From the NCBI GenBank assembly GCA_002633005.1, contig NMRA01000008.1, positions 1,399,745 to 1,463,744 on the forward strand: DNA of 64,000 nucleotides, read 5' to 3'. The stretch comes from Phoronis australis. Taxonomy: Eukaryota > Phoronida > Phoronidae. Positions 25,641 through 39,389 of this stretch are shown in pieces (position 1 is the first letter of the stretch; each line of letters begins with the position of its first letter). Position numbers and translations under genes: made by a program. A model generated the notes under the pieces. The model ran no database searches. It was not told the origin of the DNA and saw only the letters and a program-made list of their open reading frames with translations.

Positions 25641-28600
25641 TTCGTCTGCTGAACACGGTTTATTTTTGTTTTAAGTTAGCAATTGTTTCACGATCACTTT
25701 CATTACAAGTTTCGGGAAGCAAATGCCAGTACTCCGTGACACTACGAGACAATGCGTCACGTGATTCTGTTTAACGTTGTACTATTGATACGGGTTTTGT
25801 AGCACGAACTCCAACTTGGGCAAGTTGTCAAAACTAAAAAATAATGATCGTTGTTGGCTATGTCTAGCAATCAGAAGTTAAAACAATGGCAATATTGAGA
25901 CAATGCTATCATAGACAATCGTTTGTCAGTACGTTTTGGCTGAGGAAAACGTATTTGAGCGTCTCATTTTTGTCTTTGGTTCATCACGCATCACGTAGCA
26001 AAACAATTTCTGACTTTCATTGTCTGTGTCCGATCAAGTTGCCTCTTGAACATAATGAAACCTTGGAGCAATACCGCGCAACTATCGCATGACACACGTT
26101 TTGGAAAACCTACTAATAATAACGACAAAAGTCAGATTCACAAGTTTAGTTAGCAGTACACGAAATCTCCCGAGGAGCCCCAGCTGACTGCTCGAGCAAC
26201 ACACTCCAAACCCAGATCTACCAAAGAGTGCATATGGAATACTTAGCCACTTTCATCTAGACAAAAAGCGGATTTGATTTAGCCAATGTCACGCTCTAGT
26301 GTTTACTATGAAATGATTTAGTTAACTTGAAGCTCACATCTTCAGGGGAGTGTTTAGCGAATGAAAGTCGGTCATGGCGGCTGAAGCCACTAGATGTGAC
26401 AAATGTCAACAGGTTAGCCAGCTTCCCGGCGACGCTCGACTGTTTACTCTCGTAGAATGCAAACGCGAGAAGAGGAGAAGGCTGTGTACCTAGGCTGGTC
26501 AGCAGAGTTTTGAGCGAGTGCAACAATCACACGAAACAGTGGAGGCACGACGTCATCTGGCGCGCAATCAGAGACTACTGTCTAACGGACCATACGATGC
26601 TTAGATGGAGTCGCGCTGCTGTAAGATAAATTTGCTAGGGTTCCACAAGATGAATTTGTGAACCAGTTCCCTAAAAATTAGACAAGTTGATGGCAATTCC
26701 CCTGAAGTTTTTAAATCTGCTTCGACAATGAACAATTTTATAGTGTCTCGTCTAATTCATCTAATTCGTTTCGTCTCTTGATTAATTATTCCTAGTCGTA
26801 AAGCGATGTATCAGGATCCGTTTTGACAGTCACACACTAAAAAGTATTACGCAAGCAGGGTGCGAGCCCGAGTCAATGTGAAACGCGTGAGGGGGTCAAG
26901 TGTTTGCGTTCATCAGGTTAGAAGCAATTATAGAGTATAATGTATTGTACGCAGAGTTTACACGGTAGATAGGAAGCCAAGAAGTCATAGACAACAAAAG
27001 ATCGACTATTACTCGGGTTAGGTCTTTTAAAATACCACGCGTGACATTTGGTTGGCACCGTCAGGTCACTATCGACGCATAGACATAGATTGGGCCTTCT
27101 GGTGATGGCCGAGTAAAAATTGAACCTGCACTCGAAACAGTTGACAGTTCGCAACCAAAGCTAACTGTCATCAGAAACACGTGAGCTGAGGATAACCCAC
27201 AGGGCAAACTCGAACATATTCATCGTCTACGTTTCAATTTTATTTAAAAATCCTCGTCAGAAAACAATGACAGGAGAAAAAGACAAATACGTGATTTGAG
27301 TGTCCACCACTTGATGGCAAAAAGCGTGTCGCGTTACTCACAAACTGGAATTTCAAAACGTGTGATCTCTTACAGATTAAGTAGGTGAGTTTGAAGAGTT
27401 CGCGGGGGAGGCGAATGGGAAGGAAGTTTGCAGTGCTTCTGTACACTGATGACTTGCACGTCTTTGAAGTGGCGGCTGTTTTGTGTCTAAAGTGTTAAAG
27501 TCAACAAGCTCCTATACAATATTAGACAAGTCCGACAAAACACAATTAACTCGATATATTTCAACAGGGTCACTGGCAGCTCAACTGTAATTCATGGGCA
27601 ATATACTCGTAATAAACATCTCAAAGAGTAATTCAAAAGATACGTTGATTCCGATAAGTTTCCATGCATTGCGTCTGATTATACTGGTTTGCAAAGATAA
27701 TAAACACCGTCTTCAATCAACAGTCTCTGGATCTGAAAGGGAAACTAGCAATGGGCTGCTCTGAAATCAATTTCCGTAATAATAACTAAATAATTGTGGG
27801 GAAATTAAAATAATATTGTGGAATGTTTGAGATTCCATCAAGACCACTGAAGTGCCGTGCTTGAACAACTTATCAGATGATTTACTGATCTACGTCGAAC
27901 TCTTCTCACGTCAGCCCTCGTATAATTTACGACTTTCGGTGAGTATCGTGTGCCGGTACACGATCTCGAAATCTAGCCATCAAGCTCTATCTAATGGTTC
28001 GCAGATTTACCTGAGAAGCTGTGAAACTGTTCCCGATCCCATGTCCATTCCAAAGTTATGTTTGGAAAACATAACACAAAACTCACCATACTAGCAGTGG
28101 TGATGCAGTCGCTACCGGGAGGGTCGACAAAAGGCGGCATGCTGGCACTCAGAGAAGCCGATTGGCGTTTCAGCTCAATTTCAGTCAAGATAATATTATT
28201 CGTTTCGCACATAATATTTAATTTCTAGATAAGATTAGTCTCCTGTTCAAGATTTGGACAACGGCTTCCCTGTTACTGTCGGGGTCGCGCATAGTGAGAT
28301 TGCAGCAATTTAGTGCGAAATGTGTTTAACACAAAAGAAGAAAGTAAAAAGGACGCTAAATTTCAGCACAAAATGTCCAAAGAAACATCTGTCAAGATGA
28401 TACGCAAGCCAACGAACAGTTACGTACTTAACAGTACTCGGTCTGGTCACTCAATGGCCCTATCTATATTGGCGGGCAGTGGCGAGACATGTCACACGTT
28501 AGCTATACACATTTTATCTCCCTCTCACAAATCCTTTAATCCAATAATTACGTTATGATACTAGAGTAAACCTGTTTATCATTTTATTATATTAACAATC

Positions 28601-31600
28601 CACCGCCAAACGCAGGTAGCACGTCTGGTTACAGTACTGCACTCTAGATGGATAACAACAGTTATTTGGTAGTCCGCTTGTCGAGTGGAGCTTTCGACAG
28701 TTCGGTGATAAAATTAAAAAAGAACGATAGTGAATAATCTAATTTGATAAAAGTAACTATCTCATATAGGCGTATTTTTAAAATCTTAATGACCTCTATA
28801 TCGCCTGCTTATGCTGACGATAATCTCGACCCTAGATTACCACTTGTCATCTTAATACTGATAGAAACATTGCCATTACCTTAGAATGCTTGACATTAAG
28901 AAAATCCTTCGGAAATTTCATGAAAAGGTTCTCCTGAGCTGATTTCTAGCAGATATCCGTACAGCACCTTTCTGCAGAACATCGACATTTCTTAGCCCAG
29001 ATACAGGAATTTGAGCAAAATAACCAGCGATTTCCTTTTTAACCTGACACGCTGCCCAGCATGTCCGCTCTAAGACTCGTGGTCTACGCGTTCGTCACAC
29101 ACCAAACTCTTCAGGAGGTCGGTAGACGCGACACCCTGTGGGCGATTTGTGTTACATGGTTCTCGAGAGAAGGCGCCTCTGCCTTATAATTCATTTGGTG
29201 GCAACATTTTTTTGACAACACACGCCAACAATATTATGCCAGCCATAATTTGAATGTCTTGTTTTTGGTAAATGAACGCTTTTACCGTCTCTGTCGTGTT
29301 CGTTCAACCAGTACATGTAATTCGGTGCAGCCGATACCGTATACTTTATGATTTCCCCGAGGCGGCCTTGTTCCTGGATTTATACACTACCAGCTAATGT
29401 TTCGTACAGTTGGGTTTAAACATAATCCCATAATATTCCACATATTTCCAGTGATACTAGGTTGTTCACCTTTCGTATAGCGGTTGACAATGCAAACACT
29501 AAAGTATGATAGACTTTGGCCTTGCATAACTAGATAGAGCAGCATCTATGCCCTCAATTGATCAATAGTATATGTGAGTACTACGAAGTACTACTGTCAT
29601 TGTACCGTGTGAGCGCAGAAGTACATGTAGGTATATATCAGGGTGACAGATACACCGTAGACGCTTGTTTTCAAATGTTTTTTTTCAAAATGTGCAAACA
29701 CTTGAAGATAGCTTGCCCTCGCCAGGTGTCCACTAGTGCTTTGTGGAGCGTGAACAATACTATCGGAGGCTGTGAACAATTCTTTGTTTTGTCTGTTTAG
29801 ACAACTAGGAGTCTTTTGTTTTAAGTTGGAAATGTCAGGCTCTGCACCAAGTGATGGTACAAATCTTGTTATGTTGTGGCCTAATTTCTAGAGGGAAATA
29901 GGAAATCGAAAAAAGCTTGTGCACAGCAGACGGTACTGTCGATTCAAATATGTTAGCGCGTCGAGAGACCGGAATATTTTATGTGTTAATACCAGTCTAA
30001 TCAACAGTGAAATAGATCCCGAATTTTGGTTCATTTGCACGTACTGTATAACTTCGGCATCTTTTGAACGTGCGAACAGAACACCGGTAGGTAAATGAGT
30101 CTTAATTTCAAAATAAACAATAAGATAAAAGTGTGCTATCAAAAAGGCTTGAAATCATCGACTTGTTTGAAATAAAGCATTAAGCACCATGTACAAGTGT
30201 TAGACGCACTGCGTTTCGTGGAAAGAAGTGAGGAGGTTAGTGTCCCGACTGAACCAAATCCTCGGCTTAGGTCACAAACGTATCAGTTGACTTGTTGTGC
30301 ATCTAATGGATGATACGAAGTCGTATGATATATAGCATTCGTTTTACTAAGTATTATCTCACAGGACAAACAATCCGGAAATATATAAGATAAGAAATAA
30401 AAAGTGCAAGATAAAAGTTGACGTGTGAGTACCGAGACGACACAACAGAGAGCGTTATATAGGGTTTTCATGGCGGTCGAGAAAAGCACGAGTTTAATTA
30501 CGAGAGGCAGATTTAGAATGAACGTCAGAAGCTTCTGTAACTATTAACGAAATATCCATTCCGTCTGTGTGTTCACTGGTCAATCCAGCTGAGATTATCT
30601 CGACTCAACGACCTTGACATTAGCTTAGTCGAAGATATAAATGAGAAAAATAATAAAAGAACGTGAAAATTGTCTCGGTTAAACAACTTTCCTTGAATCA
30701 CTCTGCCTGAATTTTATTTGCAGATACTATTCTAAATGAGTTGGACTAACTCAGCTGACACTGGCGTGGTTTGTGCATTGTGCACTGTGAACCACTAAAA
30801 TAGTGACATGATGCATCTATTTGAATGCAGAAGCCGTTTTGCTAAAAAATAGAAATGAGTCGAAATTGGCCAAACTAATGAATCATGCTTTGCAAATGAT
30901 TTTTTAATTTACCCTGTTTTAGCGGAAGGCGTGGCGTCCACAGGGTCTGTTCACAGAGATGTAGAAATAAATGTTTTTTGTTCCACGGGGCTAATTATGA
31001 CGTATATTCCCTGACGGGAAATACCCCAGTTCTGGCGAGTGGTGGCTTAATTTAAAAGTTGAATGCTTTTGACCATTTCTGTTTTCTGTCTTCGAATTAG
31101 CGGTCGCGTTTCAACCAAGTGTTGCAATCACACTCTTGGTGATAACAAACGGTTTCCGTGTCATATGGAAGATGAAGATGACAGGGAAATTGATGGTTTT
31201 GTCAGATAATCCAAGTCCATATCTGCTGGTGATCTCTAGAGACATGTAAGCCTGCGACGAAATCAACGCCTGGTTATGTCAGTGTTTGTTGCGATAATTG
31301 GTCGTTACAGGCAAATATTTTTGACATTATTTCCTATGACATATCCTCCAACCATTCTCGTCTATTGTCTCGTGAAAGTTCTTACAAATACTTGGCAGGT
31401 TTCTCAGTGGTAGGAGTGCTCTCCCGGCGATTCTCCCATAGAGTTATTTTGGACAACAATAGTCACAGGATAAAGTCATTCTCACTTCGAAGGCCCAATT
31501 TGGTAGCATACTTTTGTGGCAGGGTGCGCCCGAGGGAAAGTCCTCAGCTCGCCTGTTAGGCGTAACACTGTGCATAGATCGACCGTTACGGTTAGTCCTC

Positions 31601-34600
31601 GGGCTATTGAATTAGGACAGTAAGTGCCAAGTGCACCCTAACATTAGATAACTATTGGGTGATCATCATGATTAAGTGTGCCCGTGGAGAGAGATCAAAA
31701 CACTTAGACCGGTGGTTTGTCGAAACTCATCCCTCAAGACACGGCAACTGGGCTTGCAATGACATTCAATTCTTGAAACTCAGTTGCCCCAGGGGAGCTT
31801 CCCCCGAGAATGACTGGGTACGCCGCAGAAAAGGGTGCAATTTGTCAAAACCAAGCGCAAGAGTGCGTTAGCGTCTCGTAGTAAGGTAAGAGACAATACC
31901 GTAAAATCTCCTACATAAGGCCACCGACACACATACAATGATGCCTGATCAATAGAAGAACATATCGTTTTTTCGGTCCTAAGGCCACTGGTTATTTTTC
32001 TGGTGTTTTCAGCCAGTGAAACATGAGAAAGCAATTCAGCATGTGTTGTAAAGTTAAGTCATAACCTTATTGAATGATGCATTTTTTGCGGATATTAAAA
32101 ATGAAACGATCCCGAACATAGATTTATTGCTATATGTTTGAATGTGGGGGATTTTACTGCACGACTGTGTTGCGACGTCTTGTGATTGGACGTTCAAGCA
32201 ATCGCATCCCATTCCCGTTCGGTCGCAACATATTACACAGTGTCACGTGTCCGGGTGCATGAAACACTCCAATAGATGCTCAACTATGTTTCGTAAATGT
32301 TCAGCGTATCGATGTGTTGTCTTTGTTTATATAATAACGTCATATTTTTTTAACAAATTATCTTCATTTTGAAACCTTCTTTCACTTTTTATAATTTTAA
32401 TAGTAATATATGAGAAAACTGAGCCCTTATTTCGTTTTAAAAATACTGTCATTAATTAGGGCCATTGCATGAAAAGTTCTTGTTAAATTTCAACGATAAG
32501 TTTAGAATTTAACTTAGAGTTTAGTCTGGCTGTATATCAAAGCTAGAACCTGACGTAGCGATGAAGATAAAATATCGGAAGTCTACAAATGCGCTAAAAA
32601 TTCAGGGAAGATAGATGAGTACCAATCCTTCTGGCTATTTCATGAAAGCGGGCACTTATTGCTAATTAGCTGTTCCATTATATTCACTGTTGTACAAAAT
32701 CGTGCTGCTAAATGGTGACTGGATGCTGGCCACAAAATTACGTTGAGTTACGTTTTTGTTCGTGACAACCGGATGTGGGGTGTTAATTTTTGTCGCTGAA
32801 ATATTTTCAGTATGCACGAATGTAGAGTCAACAGTACAATAACGTCGACAAATGGGCAAAGTGACCGCCGCGCCATCGTTCCCAGGGTACCGACTGTACT
32901 GAATCCGTGCTACCGATACCTGACCTAATAAACCCTGTAAATATTTTACAAACATTCCTCCGTATTGATGAACAAAGATCATTGTAACCCAATATTCTAG
33001 ACAGACCCCCGACAGAACACTGTGTCCTATATCGATTGGGCGACGTGTCAATGTTTTTTTACTTTCCTCGTCCACAAAAGAAAGTGTGTCCCTCCTCTGG
33101 TTGCTAGACGGACCGATGTCTCCGCCGTATGTTATTTGGAATGCTGGCGATGAAATTTGACAGTACGAATCAACATTACTTTGTTATGTGGGTATTAGAA
33201 TTGCTACAACCACTACACTGAGTTTCCTTTTCTTCACAACAGTTCATTTTAGACAGCCAAATTACTCCGAAATTTGCAAAACAAAATGTCTCTAAAATAC
33301 AAAAAAAGGCTAAAAATAGTGGTTATATGGTGACTGAGACTGTCAGTTCAGTAAAGAATTTTTCTGCCATTGAACTGTCGTGCCCCTACTTTTCGTGTTT
33401 CATCTCAGACTCTGCCACCTACCGAGAAGCCAACGTAACTATACATAAACACATACATTAAAGGTCAATTTGAACAAGTTTCTGTTCGTTTGGATGTTTT
33501 AACTATCGCAATGATAAAAACTACATTACTCGAAGAAAACATCATTGGACAAATAAGTGTGACATTTCGCGCCACCTTGTGTCGCTGCGAGAACACACTA
33601 AAAGCAACCATAACACTTTCAACCATCGTCATGATATTGGATAAGTCAAGTATTAGGCAGTGAAATGATAAAACTGCATTTTGCCGCCGTTCAGCTGTTA
33701 ATGTTGGAATTCTTGACCAAAGCACTTTGAGGTATAAAAATTTCGATAGTTCCATCCCATCTTGAGTTACTGCCAAATGCGATGGGAACTCCAAGTGACA
33801 GGCGTGCAACTTTCCAACCCGCAGTTTTAGGGTTGGCCAATTCTAACTAATTTTGAAGCGTTTTCTCCTGTCGTTGTTGGTTTCGATGTTGTTGCTGGTA
33901 ACGGAAATAGAGTTATGTTGCGGTAAGGAATCTCATGACTGACACCCAAAATGGATAGTTGTCTTTAAGCCAGGGCGAAATGCAGTTATATATTCTCATC
34001 GACAGTGTTTTGAGGAAGGATAGGCAACCATTGTACAAGATAGAAATCCTTACCTGTAAATTACGTATATGATCCTGGTCATTCCCAGTTGTTTCCAATC
34101 CGATCAATGTCACTAATATCCAATGCCCAGCAATAGAAACTTTCAGCGATTTCTGTCATTTTAGACAGGACCTTATTCATTCCTTAAGAGTCCATGTTAT
34201 CAAATGCATTCACGGTGTCCACAAAACTGTTGTTTGTTTCTAAGACGACGTAATGTGGATGTTGTTGTAGGTTCTTGTATCTGAAGAAAGAAGCCGTAGT
34301 CAGTCATTGTGAGAAATATCACAGTCCATTCATTTGATATGACGATTTTATTTCCATTTTAACGTATCGAAGATCGATATTTTGTTGAAATCAAACACGT
34401 CACAAAGATCAATTAAACTAATTTTTCACTGCAAGACGTTGGACATTTATTTCAATTAAATGTAGATAACCAAAAATTAATTGTTCATAGTTAACGTGAC
34501 ACTATTTTCCGAATTGAAAATGTGCTGTCAGTAATGATGTTAGTATGAGACCAAGAGCAAAGGCGCATCAAAATAATTAATGGCAATAGTGGGTGGGAAA

Positions 34601-36365
34601 TATTATTATTAATTATATTAATGATAACCATGGAAACAACCAAATACAACAACAACATCGATCACTTTAGTTCTTTGTCAAATTATCATAAAAAATCTGA
34701 AATCCAGCGGCCGCCGAAAACTTTACGTTTTATAAAAACACAATACAAACAGGAGCCATGACGAGGCAAAAGAGAAGAGATTGTCAAAGAATTGGCAGCG
34801 AAAGGAAAGGGCAACACGATGGACAACGATCGACTACACAGAGAACAAGTCATCGCTACAGCAGTAACAACTGATATTTCGGTTCTCTTTTGCCTGATGA
34901 TGTTCTTATGTAAAAGTGAAACGTTGCGTCTGTTTTTAAATAAGTAGTAATGTTTTCGGTAGCTGTGGTAGTTGTCAGGTTTTCGATAATAACAATATTA
35001 ATGGTAAAAATAGAATACTGATAGTGACAATGTTGATAATGATAATGAAACGCTTGATGTAATGATTGGTATTCACTGTAAGATGTTTAATTTTGATAGC
35101 CTCGCATATCTCGTGCCATATAATGGACAGGATAGAATTAGGCAGTCAATGAATATACGATTTAAGAGAATGAGCAGCATTAGATAAGGTAGCATTAGAT
35201 AAGGTATGACACAGTTCGAAAAAATGTTACCTGATATTCTGGTTTCTGAGCATCCAAATCACAAGTACCTTGAAACTTGCTAACGTTAACGCGATTTTTC
35301 GAATTTTTTTGAGCTGTCGTTCGTTTTAAATTTCCTATGTGCCCAAGCAAGGCACACGTCACTGCATGCGTACAACCGTGAACAAACTAGCCGTGTTCAC
35401 CTTAAATCCTTAGTTACCTGCCTAGCTCAGGTTTCACGTCAGTTTTATGAAATGCCAGAAATACCAATGTGTATTAATACTTTAAAAATGTCCTGGATAT
35501 CAATCCCGTAAAAACTGTTCATGTCCAATAAATTCCGTGTCTATTGTTTTTTGCCTCAACCAAAGCCAGTAAGTCCAAATTCGAGTGCAGTATTTGTTTG
35601 TTTTAAAACGAAGGCAGTGTTGTTTTTTAGTCGGCTCCTCAATACATGTCATAGCATTAAAGCAATTATAGATTTAATCTGGCCATTATCGGATGGCGGC
35701 CCTGATAAAATACCTATAATAAGATCACCACAAATTGGCCGCTAAATACATTAAAAGAATTCCTTTGTAAATTCAACTTACAAAACAAGACGGGATAGGG
35801 TTGCACGTCTACAGTCTGACGTATTGAAACTGATAAACCAGTTATATTACTCGGTACAAATTGTTGTTCAGATGGGTATTATTGTTAGGTGAATATTTTC
35901 GCCAGTCGATGAGAACGCCGTTCAGTGTTCAGAACAAACACAGCCTGACACCGGGTTTAAACTGGCCCTCCCGGTCAATAGAGAATATTAATAAATGTAT
36001 TCGTTTCTCGCCTAATTTGGCGTCACATATTGTTACCCCCAGGACATTCCAAACTCCAGATATTTTAGATATAGAGTTGCACCTATTTATTTTGATATCA
36101 ACACAACTGGAATTAAAATGTATCGTTTAAAAGTGGACTCGGGATGGTATTTACAAGTCTCTGTGCTCATGCATGTAATAAGGCGTGCTGAGACTACGTC
36201 ATTTGTGCAACAGAAACTTGTGTTTTATATACATCCAGTTGTAGTTAAATTTTTGGTATGTCTATCACTGATAACAACTCTCCTCGGGGTGGCGAAACAA
36301 TTAAAGCTACATTTCGCCCTGCCTAGATGGTTAAAAGGCGAAAGTCGAATTAAGCAATTTACTTT
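25641..36365. other. No gene recognised
   Basis: Contains repeat C copy 1 (32525-32650) and short unassigned open frames on the minus strand at 32662-33075, 33465-33809 and 33913-34113. None of these carries a motif or good splice sites. Confidence 0.45.
32525..32650. repeat. Dispersed repeat C, copy 1
   Basis: Contains ATCAAAGCTAGAACCTGACG, GATGAAGATAAAATATCGG, CTACAAATGCGCTAAAAATTCAGGGAA and TTTCATGAAAGCGGGCAC. It is collinear with 37448-37575 and 60150-60290. Confidence 0.5.
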
Positions 36366-36640
36366 CATAAAATTGGTCTCTTGATATTTCTTATCTTAAT
36401 AAGATTCTCTTTCTAGTCATCAAAATCATGTGCGACTAGAGAAAAAGCTTCAAAACTTACTGCGAATTCGAATATGGCGCACGTGCGTACACATTGCATG
36501 TGACTCGAATTGCTGGCCCGTACTGCAACAATTGGAGATCAGATGACCGTGGTACTGTTTTGAAATCCTAGAGTGCTTCATTAAGATAAAAAATTATCGT
36601 TGGCAGCTAAACACGTCGAAATGCATCTTTAATTGGTCGG
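36366..36640. repeat. Dispersed repeat A, copy 1
   Basis: Shares ordered blocks with the stretches at 49480-49775 and 58642-58950, all on the plus strand: a GGTCTC-containing start, GATTCT, an ATTCGAAAATGGCNCA-like block, CATTGCATGTGACTCGAATTG, and a GGCAGCTAAACA-type block. The copies are diverged and carry no open frame. Confidence 0.55.
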
Positions 36641-36964
36641 TTCCATAAATACTAGCTCAGCTGACTGGATCTCTGTGTCCAGTGGCTAGACTCTGTCCGT
36701 CCTGAATGTATTGGGGACAAGCATCCGAGCCCGTATATATTCTAATGCATGTGACGGTTGTCGTTTTTGTAGCATAATATACTCGCAACTGAAAGCTAGA
36801 CTAAGTGCAGCCACGTGCTTCGCGTGGCCTGCATGGCGACATCTCGCGAAGGCTTCCATACTTGGCGGATCTCTCCTAGCTCCCGAGAAACTAGCCTGAG
36901 GCAAGAATCCAGGATTCTTGCATTGGAAATCTGATCATGTGATAGGAGGGGGAGGGGGAGGCAG

Positions 36965-37354
36965 NNNNNNNNNNNNNNNNNNNNNNNNNNNNNNNNNNNN
37001 NNNNNNNNNNNNNNNNNNNNNNNNNNNNNNNNNNNNNNNNNNNNNNNNNNNNNNNNNNNNNNNNNNNNNNNNNNNNNNNNNNNNNNNNNNNNNNNNNNNN
37101 NNNNNNNNNNNNNNNNNNNNNNNNNNNNNNNNNNNNNNNNNNNNNNNNNNNNNNNNNNNNNNNNNNNNNNNNNNNNNNNNNNNNNNNNNNNNNNNNNNNN
37201 NNNNNNNNNNNNNNNNNNNNNNNNNNNNNNNNNNNNNNNNNNNNNNNNNNNNNNNNNNNNNNNNNNNNNNNNNNNNNNNNNNNNNNNNNNNNNNNNNNNN
37301 NNNNNNNNNNNNNNNNNNNNNNNNNNNNNNNNNNNNNNNNNNNNNNNNNNNNNN
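36965..37354. other. Assembly gap (390 N)
   Basis: A run of Ns. The left flank is a G-rich purine tract and the right flank a long GA microsatellite, so the gap probably hides purine-rich simple sequence. ORFs spanning it are meaningless. Confidence 0.99.
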
Positions 37355-37362
37355 GAGAGGGA

Positions 37363-37418
<56 letters not shown>
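37355..37418. repeat. GA dinucleotide microsatellite at the gap edge
   Basis: About 30 GA units directly abut the N run. Confidence 0.95.
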
Positions 37419-37421
<3 letters not shown>

Positions 37422-37447
37422 GAGTAGAAATGTGTGCAAAAGAGAAT

Positions 37448-37575
37448 CTCAAATTAAAGATAAATTGTTAGAAAAATAAAACTTTAGTGAGTAAACGAAG
37501 TCTACAGATGCGCTGAAATTTTAGGGAAAATTGCTGAGTCCCAATTGGGACTGTTTCATGCAACGGAGCACGAAT
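37448..37575. repeat. Dispersed repeat C, copy 2
   Basis: Starts just after the GA tract beside the gap. The most similar blocks are GTCTACAGATGCGCTGAAAT, TTTTAGGGAAAATTGCTGAGT and TTTCATGCAACGGAGCAC. Confidence 0.45.
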
Positions 37576-39254
37576 ATTTGCGATGTAGTGCCGCCGGGGT
37601 CTGTCGCGGCTGTTCGCAGTCTCAGGTGATTGCCGATAGCTCATTAATCTTCTCATCAAAAACTAGTGCGGTGCAGCAGGATAGTGTGCAGGTGCGTTCC
37701 GTAAACACAAGGCTCGCATGAAAAAACAAGGCCGCCACGTCAGATCTCGCACGTGAAAGGCGAATGTTTCGCGAGTGAGTACCTTATTAGCATACACCCC
37801 CAAAATGGCAGCCACTGAAGTGATTAGTCGCCAAAAATGTGGAATTAATAGGATAAAATTCTGTGTTTCGGACCCTTAGCGAAAATTTTTCACGAGCGTC
37901 TTGCGCCTACGGAACGCAGTTCACGTTGAGGCTCATACGGGTCAGTCTTTGAATATCTGAATTATTCAAACGCCTCATTGCAGGAGGAACACTGAGTTCG
38001 GGTCAGTCTTGGGCTGTTTCGTCACCCTGGAGGTATCTGGCTTCGACCAAGAATGACGCATGCACACCTCCCTTTTTCAAATGCTTCGTGATCACTGCAG
38101 ATGTGTCAATGCAATTTATAGCAACATCTGATGCACCTTTCCGAACTCAATGGCATGTTTATTGTCTCGGCAACTCGCCTAAACGTTTTTAACCAGAACC
38201 AGTAAACAACGTCTTATAAAAACAGTTAGACGCGATGTTTTAGCAACAGTCTAGGGATTACGGCAGACTGTATTAAAGTCATTTTTCATGAGAACTATCC
38301 TCGCATATGGAAATGTTGAAATATTTCAATTTCCCTGACCACTTTAGTTGTAACAAATGTCTGTCCCTGCGGCAGTTAAAAACAACAACTGGTGCTTGTT
38401 TCGTATTAGCGTCATTAACGTTCCATCAACTATTTAACTCCATAGCCGAATCACGTGACGTGTTTGTGAAGAACCGGACCTCCTAAACACGCGTATCTAT
38501 GCCGAAGACCCTTTGTACAGCACCATATGACGGTCACGTGTTATGCCTAATTTTCAGAGCGTTGCCCCTGTTTAATTTTAAATTTATCGATTTGTTACGC
38601 TATCATGACAATTGCTTTAGAATGATCAAAAGTTTCACCAATCATGTTTGTGCTCATCAGTCTCAGTAAAAGGCTCGATCAAAAGATGACGCACATTAAA
38701 GAAGGCCTACATGTCGGCCACCAATCTGAGCACTAACGTTGCATTACTAACCTCTGGAATAACACAAGTGCGGACATCGACTTACATAAACAAAATAGAA
38801 ACTTATGAATTTTTGAAAGAAGTCCGATTTTACCCAAGCTCTTGACTATTGACTGAATGCACAGTTTGTAAACTTTGTTGATGTGTTCGATTTTTGCGGC
38901 GCGTGCACGATCTCTAATAAACAATTTAGTGGGACTTAGTTGTGCAACGCTGTTACGTCTAGTCCCTGACGAAGTTTACTTTTCTCCCACTCGAAATTGC
39001 CCTCGTTTGATAAGACTGGTCTGCCACGAAACTTCGTCAACCTCAGTTATGTAAGTATCCTTGTGCTTATTGACCACTTAGCACCGTGAGGTGTAAGAAG
39101 TAACGGATTAGCACCTTCGTGTCATTTATGTTCTCTTCACACTACAAAGTCAACAAAGTAGAGTATAAACAATAATAGATTAGACACCAATAAATTACAG
39201 GGACATCAAAAATGTTGCCTTATTTTCTAACAGGTAGATTTGTTATAAGCCTAT

Positions 39255-39389
39255 TACAAAGGCGGGTCCAGGGGGGACAAGGGTGTCCGGACCCCTCTTT
39301 TTCCCTTGGTTTTAGTGATATCAAATCTAGAATTTTCAAATTGTTGACTTGGACCTCCCCTTATAAAAAATCATGGATCCGCCCTTGTA
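39255..39389. mobile_element. MITE, family 4 (TACAARGGCGGRTCCA termini)
   Basis: A 135-bp non-coding element. The left end TACAAAGGCGGGTCCAGG matches the reverse complement of the right end, TACAAGGGCGGATCCATG. Next to each end is a second pair, GGGGGGACAAGGGTGTCCGGACCCC on the left and GGACCTCCCC on the right. The target-site duplication is uncertain. Confidence 0.55.

Noticed and set aside
31399-31490. tRNA-like A box (CTCAGTGGTAGGAGTGCTC) suggesting a tRNA or SINE
   Set aside because: The best B-box-like sequence is too far away and no cloverleaf can be drawn. At most it is a degraded tRNA-derived repeat.
32662-33075. 137-residue minus-strand ORF, the longest free of Ns
   Set aside because: No motif, no signal peptide, no splice context and no repeat relation. 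A frame of this length is expected by chance in 64 kb.
33465-33809. 114-residue minus-strand ORF
   Set aside because: No recognisable domain and no acceptor at the start of the frame.
34750-34930. CCTGATGATG...GTGAAACGTTGCG motif reminiscent of retroelement 3' ends
   Set aside because: No GIY-YIG or reverse-transcriptase frame lies upstream. The motif alone is too weak to call a Penelope-like element.
36796-37452. Long ORFs across the gap
   Set aside because: They consist of Ns and GA-repeat translation.
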